Shown in pieces: positions 1 to 8,119 of a stretch of DNA of 64,000 nt. Positions within the stretch are counted from its first letter, which is position 1; each line of letters opens with the position of its first letter. Where the stretch lies: assembly GCA_021151695.1 (NCBI GenBank), contig JAGKWU010000008.1:186001-250000 (forward strand), read 5' to 3'. The stretch comes from Cellvibrionaceae bacterium (GTDB lineage Bacteria; Pseudomonadota; Gammaproteobacteria; Pseudomonadales; Cellvibrionaceae). The notes under the pieces are model-generated. The model worked only from the letters and a program-made list of their open reading frames with translations, did not search any database and had not been told where the DNA came from. The translations under genes were made by a program, and so were the position numbers.

Positions 1-1677
1 GCGCACCTCTTGTACCAGCGTATTGATAAAGCGATTGATCAGTGAGCCCTTGCGGCTGAGCAACGTATTCAATGAGAAACGGAAGTCATCAGCGCGTTTA
101 TGCAGTTGGCGCAGTTGACGGCGCTGGTGATGGATTTTGAGCAGGTGACGCATCATCAAATCGTCGTTTCTCAGCTGGTGCTCGGGGCGCTGGTAAATGG
201 ATACCAGCACGCGATTGGCGCGCTCGATTTCGCGTTCAATGTGCGACAGGCTGTTGTCCACATCTTCAAAAAAGTTACCTATGGCGCGCGCCAATCCCAA
301 GGTGGTCCAGCTCTGTGCCAGTGCGCGATGGGCGTTGCCGATTTGCTGTTCCAGCAGGTTTTGGCTGACCGGCGCGAGCAAGGTGGCGCGCTGGGACTCC
401 AGCAACCGCTGGCTGGTGCGCAGTGAGAGCGCCTGCTTGTGATATTGGTTGTGTGTTTGGCGGATAGTCTCGCGCAACTGGCGCAGGGTGTCTGCTGCCG
501 CTTGCGGTTCGGCGTTGCGCAGCAGTTGTATTTCTTCCTGGCACTCGCTCAAGCGTTGGCTCAGGCTGTTGCGAGTGGTGATGATCATTTCATAGCAGTC
601 GCCCACTAACCGGTGGCCGATAATCTGCTGCTGGCTGTGGTGAACCACATCGGCCAGGCGACGCTCCAGCTGGGGAAAGTTACTGCGCTCCAGCTGGCCC
701 AGATTGCGGCCCACTTTGCCCAGCAAACCCTGTTTGGCAGACAGCGGAATTACCTGCTCCGGCGTCAACTTGAGCTGATGGGCGGTGAGCTGGCGGATAT
801 TTTCGATATTGGCTGCCACTTCGCCCGGCTGCTGCAAATCGTCCCACAGGCTGTCGATCTTGTTCAGCAGCGCCAGTACGGCGGTGCACTGCTCGTCGCG
901 CAACGACTGGATATGTTCGCGCCAGATGGCCATGTCGCTGGCGGTAACGCCCGCGTCGGCAGAGAGCAAAAACAGAATAGCTTGTGCTTCGGGCAGGGTG
1001 CGCAGGGTCAGTTCCGGCTCGTTGCCCAGGGCGTTGAGGCCGGGGGTATCTACAATGCGCAGGCCCTGGCGCAGCAGCGGATGGTCGAGGCTGATCAACG
1101 CATGGCGCCAGGCGGGTACGGCTACACGGCCTTCGGCATCGCGCTCGCCCAGTTCGTCCTGCGCAAAGCCAAGCTTGATGGCATCGGCGGGCATCACCCA
1201 TTTACTGGCCGATACTTGATTAATCGCGGCGCGAGTCTGGTCGTGATTGCGTGGATCAAAGGCCACCGTCACCCAGTTCTGGGGTATACGTTTGAAGTTG
1301 TGCAGGCTGGTGTTGGTACGACGGGTTTCGATGGGTAAGAGACGCACGCAGTTGAGCGGTGTATGGGCATCCCAGAAAATTTCCGTCGGGCACATAGTCG
1401 TGCGACCGGGTTGGGATGGCAGCAGGCGGCGGCCACCTTCGGTATAGAGCAGCGCGTTGATCAATTCGGTCTTGCCGCGCGAGAACTCACCTACACAGGC
1501 TACCGTAAAGCTTTCACCGCGCAGCAATTGGCGGGCTTTTTGTAGTGTGCGATGGGCGTCGTCGCTCATCATCTGGTAACGGCTGCCCCATTCGTCAAAA
1601 CGCTGCAGCCGGTCGTCCAGCTGGCGTTTCCAACGATTGTATTGGGTCATTTGGCGGTGCAGCGCTTTTACGTCCAT
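1..1677 (-). CDS. Dynamin-family GTPase (partial, C-terminus off window)
   Basis: The minus-strand frame from an ATG at 1677 is open to the window edge, giving 559 codons without a stop, so the C-terminus is missing. The N-terminus carries a GTPase P-loop, GEFSRGKTELIN, around residues 60-71, followed by a switch-like TTMCPTE stretch. This fits the bacterial dynamin-like group, large GTPases that act on membranes. The downstream part reads as helical and Gln/Arg-rich, as expected of the stalk region. No partner gene is visible on the left side. The specific membrane role is unknown, and family membership rests on the P-loop and layout only. Confidence 0.8.
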   Translation of the reverse strand, partial: MDVKALHRQMTQYNRWKRQLDDRLQRFDEWGSRYQMMSDDAHRTLQKARQLLRGESFTVACVGEFSRGKTELINALLYTEGGRRLLPSQPGRTTMCPTEIFWDAHTPLNCVRLLPIETRRTNTSLHNFKRIPQNWVTVAFDPRNHDQTRAAINQVSASKWVMPADAIKLGFAQDELGERDAEGRVAVPAWRHALISLDHPLLRQGLRIVDTPGLNALGNEPELTLRTLPEAQAILFLLSADAGVTASDMAIWREHIQSLRDEQCTAVLALLNKIDSLWDDLQQPGEVAANIENIRQLTAHQLKLTPEQVIPLSAKQGLLGKVGRNLGQLERSNFPQLERRLADVVHHSQQQIIGHRLVGDCYEMIITTRNSLSQRLSECQEEIQLLRNAEPQAAADTLRQLRETIRQTHNQYHKQALSLRTSQRLLESQRATLLAPVSQNLLEQQIGNAHRALAQSWTTLGLARAIGNFFEDVDNSLSHIEREIERANRVLVSIYQRPEHQLRNDDLMMRHLLKIHHQRRQLRQLHKRADDFRFSLNTLLSRKGSLINRFINTLVQEVR

Positions 1678-2029
1678 AGGAGTGCTCGCTTTAGTGTGCC
1701 TGCCAGCGGCGGTTGCCGTCTCAATAAATATATCGTTTTGGGCTAAGGCGTTATTGTTCTGATTCTCATTAAAACTGAAAAGCGAAACCCTGACTAGATG
1801 TTGAGCAATTAGCGGTCAATTGGGCAGACTGATGGTGGTAAAAGGTGACAAATTGTGTGGTGTGTCACGTAAAGTTGGGGGGCGGAGCCTACTGGATTGG
1901 GGGAATTTTTCGGCAGCGCGAGCTGTGTGCATGTGCGCAATCCTTGGGATACTTACTTCTCCTCCGGCGGCAAATCGTGCAATAGTGCGCTGGCTTGGCT
2001 CTATAACAACCATCAGTAAAGGAATATTT
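1678..2029. other. Divergent intergenic region, no gene seen
   Basis: This 352-base gap separates the minus-strand GTPase from the plus-strand MAPEG gene and must hold both promoters. I see no convincing ORF with a ribosome-binding site. A TATAAC at about 2002-2007 could be a -10 for the MAPEG gene, but I found no good -35 partner. Confidence 0.4.
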
Positions 2030-2422
2030 ATGAAAACCGAACTGCTCTATCTTGTCTACACCACACTCCTTACGGGCCTGATTTGGATTCCCTATATCCT
2101 CAATCGGTTAATCGTGCGTGGTATTTCCGAAACGGCCGGCTACAGCGATCATCCTAAACCCCAATCGCCCTGGGCCCAGCGCTTGATGAAAGCGCACGCC
2201 AATGCGGTGGAGAATCTGGTGATTTTTGCGGCCCTGGTGTTAACCGCCAATGCGGCTGGAATATCCAATGACACTATTGCGCTGGCAGCGGTGGTGTACT
2301 TCTGGGCGCGTGTGGTACATGCAGTGTCCTATACCTTCGCCATCCCCTGGGTGAGAACACTGGGCTTTCTCACCGGCGTAGGTGCGCAGGTGACCATTGC
2401 GCTGCAGGTGCTGGCTCACTAA
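2030..2422 (+). CDS. MAPEG family membrane protein
   Basis: This is a 130-residue integral membrane protein with four predicted transmembrane segments, the size and topology of MAPEG proteins (glutathione- and eicosanoid-related, mostly uncharacterised in bacteria). The segment QRLMKAHANAVENLVIFAALVL is characteristic of the family, with the N-x-x-E-N pattern in helix 2. The ATG at 2030 is preceded by AAAGGA at 2018-2023. A longer in-frame reading from 1820 has no ribosome-binding site and a non-membrane-like leader, so it was not used. The gene appears monocistronic. Whether it conjugates glutathione is unknown. Confidence 0.85.
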   Translation: MKTELLYLVYTTLLTGLIWIPYILNRLIVRGISETAGYSDHPKPQSPWAQRLMKAHANAVENLVIFAALVLTANAAGISNDTIALAAVVYFWARVVHAVSYTFAIPWVRTLGFLTGVGAQVTIALQVLAH

Positions 2423-2433
2423 TACGAAGCTGG

Positions 2434-3288
2434 CTATTCGTTATCTGCTTCATCGCGCGCCGCTGTACGGCGTTCATTGTCCAGGCGCGCGGCTTCAATC
2501 TCGCGGAAGATGCTGGCCAGATCTGCCTCTACCGTTGAGTGATCATACTGGCCAGTGAGCGTCACGTTCGGGTGAAGCTTGCCATTCTCATACAAATCCC
2601 AAATCTCGTGAGCGTAGTCACTCACCAGCAGCTCAGGCGCAAACTGGCCAAAGTAGTCACGCATGTTGTTTACATCGCGCTCCAGCATGCTGAAGGCGTT
2701 GTTGTTGCCGGCGGCATCTACGGCTTGTGGCAGGTCGATGATGACCGGGCCATCGGCGCCGAGCAGCACGTTAAATTCTGATAGGTCGCCATGGACGAGG
2801 CCGGCGCAGAGCATGCGCACCACTTCCATCATCATAAAACTGTGGTGTGTGACTGCTTCGTCTGGGCTCAATTCCACATCGTTCAGGCGCGGCGCGGCGT
2901 AGCCTTCGGCATCTGTGACCAGCTCCATCAAGAGCACACCATCGAAACAGCCGTGAGGTTGGGGAACACGCACGCCGGCGGCGGCCAGGCGATAGAGCGC
3001 TTCTACCTCGGCGTTTTGCCAGGCACTCTCCTGCTCTTTGCGACCATAGCTGGAGCCTTTGCTCATAGCACGGGCACGGCGCGAATTGCGTTCGCGGCGA
3101 CCTTCCTGATATTGGGTTTGGCTGCGGAAACTGCGCTTTTCCACTTCTTTGTAGACCTTGGCGCAGCGAATATCATCGCCTGCCGCCACGACATAGACGG
3201 TCGCTTCTTTGCCGCTTTTTAGCGAGCGGAGCACCTCGTTGATGAGGCCATCGTCAATAAGGGGTTGAAGGCTTTTAGGTGGTTTCAT
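2434..3288 (-). CDS. RIO1-like serine/threonine protein kinase (PA4780 type)
   Basis: The product is a 284-residue RIO-type kinase. The glycine-poor nucleotide loop GKEATVYVV lies at residues 26-34, followed by the CAKVYKE lysine strand. The catalytic loop reads LVHGDLSEFNVLL and the metal-binding motif IIDLPQ. I chose the ATG at 3288 because the family starts with a short MK-x-P-K-x-LQPLIDDGL segment there; a further in-frame ATG at 3339 would add 17 residues but lacks a ribosome-binding site. The substrate is unknown; bacterial RIO kinases are poorly characterised. It reads in the same direction as yggT but is separated from it by a strong hairpin. Confidence 0.88.
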   Translation of the reverse strand: MKPPKSLQPLIDDGLINEVLRSLKSGKEATVYVVAAGDDIRCAKVYKEVEKRSFRSQTQYQEGRRERNSRRARAMSKGSSYGRKEQESAWQNAEVEALYRLAAAGVRVPQPHGCFDGVLLMELVTDAEGYAAPRLNDVELSPDEAVTHHSFMMMEVVRMLCAGLVHGDLSEFNVLLGADGPVIIDLPQAVDAAGNNNAFSMLERDVNNMRDYFGQFAPELLVSDYAHEIWDLYENGKLHPNVTLTGQYDHSTVEADLASIFREIEAARLDNERRTAARDEADNE

Positions 3289-3445
3289 GACATCCGGGGT
3301 AGCGTTATAGCGTGGGCGGTTAAACAGGCGCGCTATCATAGGGCAGTTGGCGCCTTAACGCATCCCGCTGCCTTACTTCAAGAGCACTGCAGTATCTTAA
3401 TTATTGGGGTTGCGGATAATACTTGTCTACAAGTGCGGGCGTCGA

Positions 3446-3484
3446 CTACTTAAATACCAAGGTATGGCCCTGGTATTTAAGTAG
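3446..3484 (-). repeat. Strong inverted repeat between yggT and the RIO kinase gene
   Basis: Two perfect 14-base arms, CTACTTAAATACCA at 3446-3459 and its complement at 3471-3484, flank an 11-base centre that can extend the stem with one mismatch. It begins 30 bases after the yggT stop on the transcribed strand. There is no long T-run, so it may be a processing or attenuation hairpin rather than a classic intrinsic terminator. Confidence 0.6.
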
Positions 3485-3513
3485 CGGCGGGAGGGCTGTT
3501 GAACTGCAGTGGC

Positions 3514-4074
3514 TTAGAACAGTAGAGAGGCCAATGCTGGCACAAAATATTTGCGGATCAGGTAGATGCCAAACATGAGCACCATGGGGGAAAAATCCAA
3601 ACCGGCCATAGGTGGAAGCACCCGGCGGATGGGACGCAGAATAGGGTCGATCAACTGGTTGATCAGGCTGATCGCCGGGTTGTAAGTGTGGGGGGCAACA
3701 AAGCTCGCAATCACTAAAACTATCATCCCGTAAAAGTAAACATTCAGCGTAAGGTTGATCAGCTCCAGCAGCGCCAGTGGCAGTATTTTGATGCTGGCGA
3801 ACAGGTTGCCCAACAGCAGCTGGGTTACAAACAACAGCGCCGCTTGCAGCAAAAATGCCAGCAACAGCGCCGCCCAATCCACGCCCCCAACACCGGGGAT
3901 AACTTTGCGCAGGGGAACCAGCAAAGGATTGGTCAGTTTCACCAGGGTTTTGCTAATAGGGTTGTAATAATCGGCACGCACTACCTGGCACAGGAAGCGA
4001 AGTAGCACCAAGCCTATGTAAATGGAACCGATAAAATTAATAATGTCCGCAATAAGGCTGGCAAAGGTATTCAT
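3514..4074 (-). CDS. yggT: YggT family integral membrane protein
   Basis: The product has 186 residues and two tandem YGGT repeats, each a hydrophobic hairpin followed by an NP(I/L)-rich loop (YYNPISKTLVKLTNPLLVPLR and PILRPIRRVLPPM). This matches the two-repeat form found in Pseudomonas. YggT proteins sit in the inner membrane, and their exact role is unsettled (osmotic tolerance and membrane organisation have been proposed). It lies 29 bases downstream of proC in a yggS-proC-yggT run that is conserved in many proteobacteria. The start ATG at 4074 follows a weak purine stretch. Confidence 0.92.
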   Translation of the reverse strand: MNTFASLIADIINFIGSIYIGLVLLRFLCQVVRADYYNPISKTLVKLTNPLLVPLRKVIPGVGGVDWAALLLAFLLQAALLFVTQLLLGNLFASIKILPLALLELINLTLNVYFYGMIVLVIASFVAPHTYNPAISLINQLIDPILRPIRRVLPPMAGLDFSPMVLMFGIYLIRKYFVPALASLLF

Positions 4075-4102
4075 ACAGATATCTCGTTATAGATAATCAA
4101 AC

Positions 4103-4924
4103 TTACTTACCCAACAATTCCGACAGCTCCACCGCGCGGGCGGAACAGGCGGTCATAGCGCGAGCGAAGATAGCGCGAATCTCGTCATTCTCAAAGGATT
4201 TAATCGCCTGCTCCGTGGTGCCTTTGGGCGAGGTTACGCGGCGGCGCAGCTCATCCACTTCTACATCACTTTGCTTGGCCAAGATGGCGGCGCCCAGTGC
4301 CGTTTGCAAGGTCAGCTCGCGCGCAACTTCGCGCGTCAGGCCCAACTGCACACCGGCGTCGATCATGGATTCCATCATCAAAAAGAAATAGGCCGGGCCG
4401 GAGCCGGAAACGGCAGTCACCGGGTTGATCAAGGCCTCATCGTTTACCCATTGCACTATGCCCACAGCGCCAAGGATGGCGTTGGCGATGGACTTGTGGG
4501 CGTCGCTGACTTTCGCATTGGCGAACAAGCCGCTGGCCCCGGCGCGCACTTGCGATGGCGTATTGGGCATGCAGCGAACTATCGCCGGGTCATTGCCCAG
4601 CCAGTTACTGATACTCTCGGTGGTAATGCCTGCGGCGAGGGAAATGATCAGCGGTTTGTGGTCAAGCGTACCTGCCAGACCCTGGCAAACTTCTTTCAGC
4701 ATTTGCGGTTTCACGGCCAGCACTACCACATCGGCGCTTTTAGCCGCTGCGGCGTTATCGGTAGTGGTGGCTATATCGAATTCACCGGCGACTTTATCCA
4801 GTGATTCCTGGCGCGGCCCCGCAGCGGTAATATCCAGACGGCTGTAGCCCTCTGCCAGCAGGCCGCCAATGATGGCTTTGGCCATATTGCCAGCGCCGAT
4901 AAAGGTAATCTTGGGTTGTGACAT
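4103..4924 (-). CDS. proC: Pyrroline-5-carboxylate reductase
   Basis: This 273-residue enzyme catalyses the last step of proline synthesis, reducing 1-pyrroline-5-carboxylate with NAD(P)H. The N-terminal Rossmann motif is ITFIGAGNMAKAI. The CMPNTP segment and the C-terminal signature region, with VSGSGPAYFF and VTSPKGTTEQA, are all present. The ATG at 4924 is preceded by AAGGAAA with good spacing. The frame is open upstream to 5146, but that extension overlaps yggS and has no family counterpart. It lies between yggS and yggT, the usual arrangement. Confidence 0.96.
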   Translation of the reverse strand: MSQPKITFIGAGNMAKAIIGGLLAEGYSRLDITAAGPRQESLDKVAGEFDIATTTDNAAAAKSADVVVLAVKPQMLKEVCQGLAGTLDHKPLIISLAAGITTESISNWLGNDPAIVRCMPNTPSQVRAGASGLFANAKVSDAHKSIANAILGAVGIVQWVNDEALINPVTAVSGSGPAYFFLMMESMIDAGVQLGLTREVARELTLQTALGAAILAKQSDVEVDELRRRVTSPKGTTEQAIKSFENDEIRAIFARAMTACSARAVELSELLGK

Positions 4925-4973
4925 GGTGGTTTCCTTCTGATCGGAAAGTGATCCCGATAATTGATAAAAATGA

Positions 4974-5669
4974 TTACTGGCGCGGTCCAAAAATATCTGT
5001 GCCCACACGCACCAGTGTGGCGCCTTCGGCAATCGCCGCTTCCATATCGCCTGACATGCCCATCGATAGCGTGTCCAGTTGAAGACCCGCAATATTGAGC
5101 TGCTCGAGCGCAGTGCGCACACGAGCGAAGGCGATATGTTGTTCATTGGGGGTGTTGGCAGCAGCCGGTATCGCCATTAGTCCGCGCAATTGCAGGCGCG
5201 GTAGCTCGCTAACAGCTTTAGTCAGAGCGGGCAGATCCGCCAGGCTCACGCCGGATTTGGTGTGCTCATCGTCGATATTCACCTGCAGGCAAACTTGCAG
5301 GGGTGGTAAATGTTGCGGGCGCTGGTCATTCAGGCGCTGGGCAACTTTTTCCCGGTCTATACTGTGAACCCAGGCAAAATTTTCGGCGATGGCGCGGGTT
5401 TTGTTGGACTGAATTGGGCCGATAAAATGCCATTCGATGTCGGTCAGGTCTTGCAGCTCAACCTGTTTTTCCAGCGCTTCTTGTAAGTAGTTTTCACCAA
5501 AGGCGCGCTGGCCCTGGGTATAGGCTTCAGTGATGGCGGCAGGTGATTGGGTTTTGCTGACGGCGATCAGGCGCACAGTTTGCGCATCGCGTCCCGCGGT
5601 AGCGGCTGCCGCTTGAATCCGCGCGGTGACTTTCGTGAGCCGGTCGGCTATGGTGTAGGGATTATCCAT
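4974..5669 (-). CDS. yggS: PLP homeostasis protein YggS/YBL036C (COG0325)
   Basis: The product is a 231-residue pyridoxal-phosphate-binding protein with an alanine-racemase-like TIM barrel fold. The PLP lysine is K39 in LIAVSKT. Other family marks are FGENYLQE, WHFIGPIQSNK and LSMGMSGDME. It acts in vitamin B6 and amino-acid homeostasis rather than as an enzyme. I took the ATG at 5669 because it gives the normal family length; an ATG at 5735 would add 22 residues with no recognisable homology. It is transcribed away from pilT, as in Pseudomonas. Confidence 0.93.
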   Translation of the reverse strand: MDNPYTIADRLTKVTARIQAAAATAGRDAQTVRLIAVSKTQSPAAITEAYTQGQRAFGENYLQEALEKQVELQDLTDIEWHFIGPIQSNKTRAIAENFAWVHSIDREKVAQRLNDQRPQHLPPLQVCLQVNIDDEHTKSGVSLADLPALTKAVSELPRLQLRGLMAIPAAANTPNEQHIAFARVRTALEQLNIAGLQLDTLSMGMSGDMEAAIAEGATLVRVGTDIFGPRQ

Positions 5670-5737
5670 GGAAGGGCTAGATACTCGACGAAGGGTTAGC
5701 GGCGTACGCCATTGATTCAATAACAGATTTTGCATAA

Positions 5738-5763
5738 GCGCCAGCCATTATCCTCGCTGGCGC
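5738..5763. repeat. Short inverted repeat in the yggS/pilT divergent region
   Basis: GCGCCAGC (5738-5745) and GCTGGCGC (5756-5763) form an 8-bp GC-rich stem with a 10-base loop, 45 bases before the pilT start. It could be an operator or a leader hairpin. No direct evidence separates these. Confidence 0.4.
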
Positions 5764-5807
5764 CAGTAGACTTATAAACAACAAGTAGCTCTTATAAGGT
5801 AGCCTTC

Positions 5808-6842
5808 ATGGATATTACAGAACTCCTCGCCTTCAGCGCCAAACAGGGCGCGTCTGACTTGCACCTCTCGGCGGGCCTGCCGCCCATGATCCGTGTTGAC
5901 GGCGACGTGCGCCGTATCAACTTGCCGCCTATGGAGCACAAGCAAGTCCACGGCTTGATCTACGATATTATGAATGACAAGCAGCGCAAGGACTACGAAG
6001 AATTTCTGGAAACCGACTTTTCGTTTGAAGTGCCCGGCGTGGCGCGCTTCCGTGTAAACGCCTTTAACCAAAACCGCGGCGCCGGCGCTGTATTCCGTAC
6101 CATTCCTTCTAAAGTGTTAACCATGGAGGAGCTGGGTATGGGCAACGTGTTCCGCGATATTTGCGCGGTGCCGCGCGGCCTGGTGTTGGTAACGGGGCCG
6201 ACGGGTTCGGGCAAATCCACCACCCTCGCCGCCATGATCGACTACATCAACGACAACAAATACGAACACGTATTAACCATCGAAGACCCGATCGAATTCG
6301 TACACGAATCCAAAAAATGCCTGGTGAACCAGCGCGAAGTACACCGCGATACCCACGGCTTTAACGAAGCACTCCGCTCTGCACTCCGTGAAGACCCGGA
6401 CATCATCCTGGTGGGTGAGATGCGCGACCTGGAGACTATCCGCCTCGCACTGACAGCAGCGGAAACCGGCCACTTGGTATTCGGCACACTGCACACCACC
6501 TCAGCCGCAAAAACCATCGACCGTATCGTGGACGTATTTCCGGCCAACGAAAAATCCATGGTGCGTTCGATGCTGTCCGAATCGCTGCAGGCGGTTATTT
6601 CGCAAACACTCTTAAAGAAAAATGGCGGCGGCCGTGTAGCGGCGCACGAAATTATGCGCGGCACCTCGGCAATTCGTAACCTGATCCGCGAAGATAAGGT
6701 GGCGCAGATGTACTCGGCTATTCAAACCGGTGCGTCGCTCGGCATGCAGACCATGGACCAGTGTCTGTCAGATCTGGTTGCTCGTCGCATCATCAGCCGC
6801 GAGGCCGCGCGTGCGAAGGCGAAGATGCCAGACAACTTCTAA
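5808..6842 (+). CDS. pilT: Type IV pilus retraction ATPase PilT
   Basis: This 344-residue cytoplasmic hexameric ATPase powers pilus retraction and twitching. The N-terminal PAS-like half contains KQGASDLHLSAGLPP. The Walker A motif GPTGSGKSTT begins at G130, and the Asp and His boxes follow (EDPIEFVH, then LREDPDIILVGEMRDLETI, HLVFGTLHT). The AIRNLIRE element typical of PilT is also present. The start follows AAGGTAG. It forms a unit with pilU 54 bases downstream. Confidence 0.97.
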   Translation: MDITELLAFSAKQGASDLHLSAGLPPMIRVDGDVRRINLPPMEHKQVHGLIYDIMNDKQRKDYEEFLETDFSFEVPGVARFRVNAFNQNRGAGAVFRTIPSKVLTMEELGMGNVFRDICAVPRGLVLVTGPTGSGKSTTLAAMIDYINDNKYEHVLTIEDPIEFVHESKKCLVNQREVHRDTHGFNEALRSALREDPDIILVGEMRDLETIRLALTAAETGHLVFGTLHTTSAAKTIDRIVDVFPANEKSMVRSMLSESLQAVISQTLLKKNGGGRVAAHEIMRGTSAIRNLIREDKVAQMYSAIQTGASLGMQTMDQCLSDLVARRIISREAARAKAKMPDNF

Positions 6843-6896
6843 TTTTTTGCCTGACAACGCATTACAACAATTAATTTACACAAGCAGGTATCCGTT

Positions 6897-8042
6897 ATGG
6901 ATTTTGATCGTTTATTGTCATTGATGGTTGAAAAAGGTGCGTCGGATTTGTTCATCACCGCCGGCGTTCCTCCCTCAATGAAGTTGCACGGTAAAGTTGT
7001 TCCTGTAACGGCTACCCCGCTCGCGCCGGAAAAAGCGCGTGAGATTGTCTTGAGTGTAATGAACGAAAAGCAGCGCAATGAATTCCTCGAAAATAAGGAA
7101 TTGAATTTCGCGGTAAGTGCGCGCGGTATCGGCCGTTTTCGTGCCAGTGCGTTTTACCAGCGCAACCTCGCCGGCATGGTATTGCGTCGTATTGAAACCA
7201 ATATTCCCAAGCCAGATGAACTGGGCCTGCCCGAGATTGTTAAAGAGCTGGCGATGACCAAACGTGGCCTGATCATTTTTGTGGGCGCGACCGGTACTGG
7301 TAAATCCACCTCGCTGGCAGCGATGATCGGCCACCGCAATCGGAACTCCAAAGGCCATATTATTTCCATCGAAGACCCGATTGAATTTATCCATCAACAC
7401 GAAGGCTGCATCATCACTCAGCGCGAAGTGGGAATTGATACAGAATCTTTCGAAGTCGCACTGAAAAATACTCTGCGTCAGGCGCCCGATGTTATTTTGA
7501 TTGGTGAGGTGCGCTCACGCGAAACCATGGACCACGCGATCGCCTTTGCGGAAACCGGTCACTTGTGTTTGTGTACACTCCACGCCAACAACGCCAACCA
7601 GGCGCTCGACCGTATCATCCACTTCTTCCCAGCGGATCGTCACCGTCAATTGTGGATGGATTTGTCATTGAACTTGAAAGCGATAGTTGCACAGCAACTG
7701 ATTCCAACACCCGATGGTCATGGTCGTCGCGCATGTTTGGAAATTATGATCAACACTCCACTTGCGCAAGATTTAATTCGCAAAGGTGAAGTACACGACC
7801 TGAAAGAGCTGATGAAAAAATCCACTGAGCTTGGTATGCAGACGTTCGATCAGGCACTGTACGATCTTTATGATAGCGGTGAAATCACCTACGAGGACGC
7901 CCTGCTTCACGCCGACTCACCCAACGATCTGCGCTTGATGATCAAACTGGGTTCAGAGACGGACGCGAATTATTTGAATAATGCGGCCGATAGTTTGTCG
8001 ATTCAGGGTGAAGAGGTGAATAATCGCGGGCGGATGTTTTAA
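6897..8042 (+). CDS. pilU: PilT-dependent accessory retraction ATPase PilU
   Basis: The product is a 381-residue PilT paralogue with Walker A GATGTGKST starting at G130, an Asp box EDPIEFIHQHEGCIITQREVG and a Walker B region LRQAPDVILIGEVRSRETM. The longer C-terminal tail (YLNNAADSLSIQGEEV region) distinguishes PilU from PilT. PilU works together with PilT to add retraction force and does not usually replace it. It is followed by a strong terminator at 8071-8110. Confidence 0.96.
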   Translation: MDFDRLLSLMVEKGASDLFITAGVPPSMKLHGKVVPVTATPLAPEKAREIVLSVMNEKQRNEFLENKELNFAVSARGIGRFRASAFYQRNLAGMVLRRIETNIPKPDELGLPEIVKELAMTKRGLIIFVGATGTGKSTSLAAMIGHRNRNSKGHIISIEDPIEFIHQHEGCIITQREVGIDTESFEVALKNTLRQAPDVILIGEVRSRETMDHAIAFAETGHLCLCTLHANNANQALDRIIHFFPADRHRQLWMDLSLNLKAIVAQQLIPTPDGHGRRACLEIMINTPLAQDLIRKGEVHDLKELMKKSTELGMQTFDQALYDLYDSGEITYEDALLHADSPNDLRLMIKLGSETDANYLNNAADSLSIQGEEVNNRGRMF

Positions 8043-8070
8043 TTTGCTCGATCATCGACTGTCGTAAGTA

Positions 8071-8110
8071 AAATGCCAGCTTCCTTGTTGAGGAGGCTGG
8101 CATTTATATT
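8071..8110. terminator. Bidirectional intrinsic terminator between pilU and the DUF4157 gene
   Basis: Perfect arms AAATGCCAGC (8071-8080) and GCTGGCATTT (8095-8104) extend inward by four further pairs, one of them a wobble, and leave a 7-base loop. T-rich sequence follows on both strands. It separates two convergent genes. Confidence 0.85.
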
Positions 8111-8119
8111 TCGATCACA

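Noticed and set aside
613..1338. 241-residue plus-strand frame
   Set aside because: Opposite the dynamin-like GTPase, whose P-loop is clear on the minus strand.
4925..5146. N-terminal extension of proC
   Set aside because: The added residues overlap yggS, have no family match, and the inner ATG at 4924 has a good AAGGAAA.
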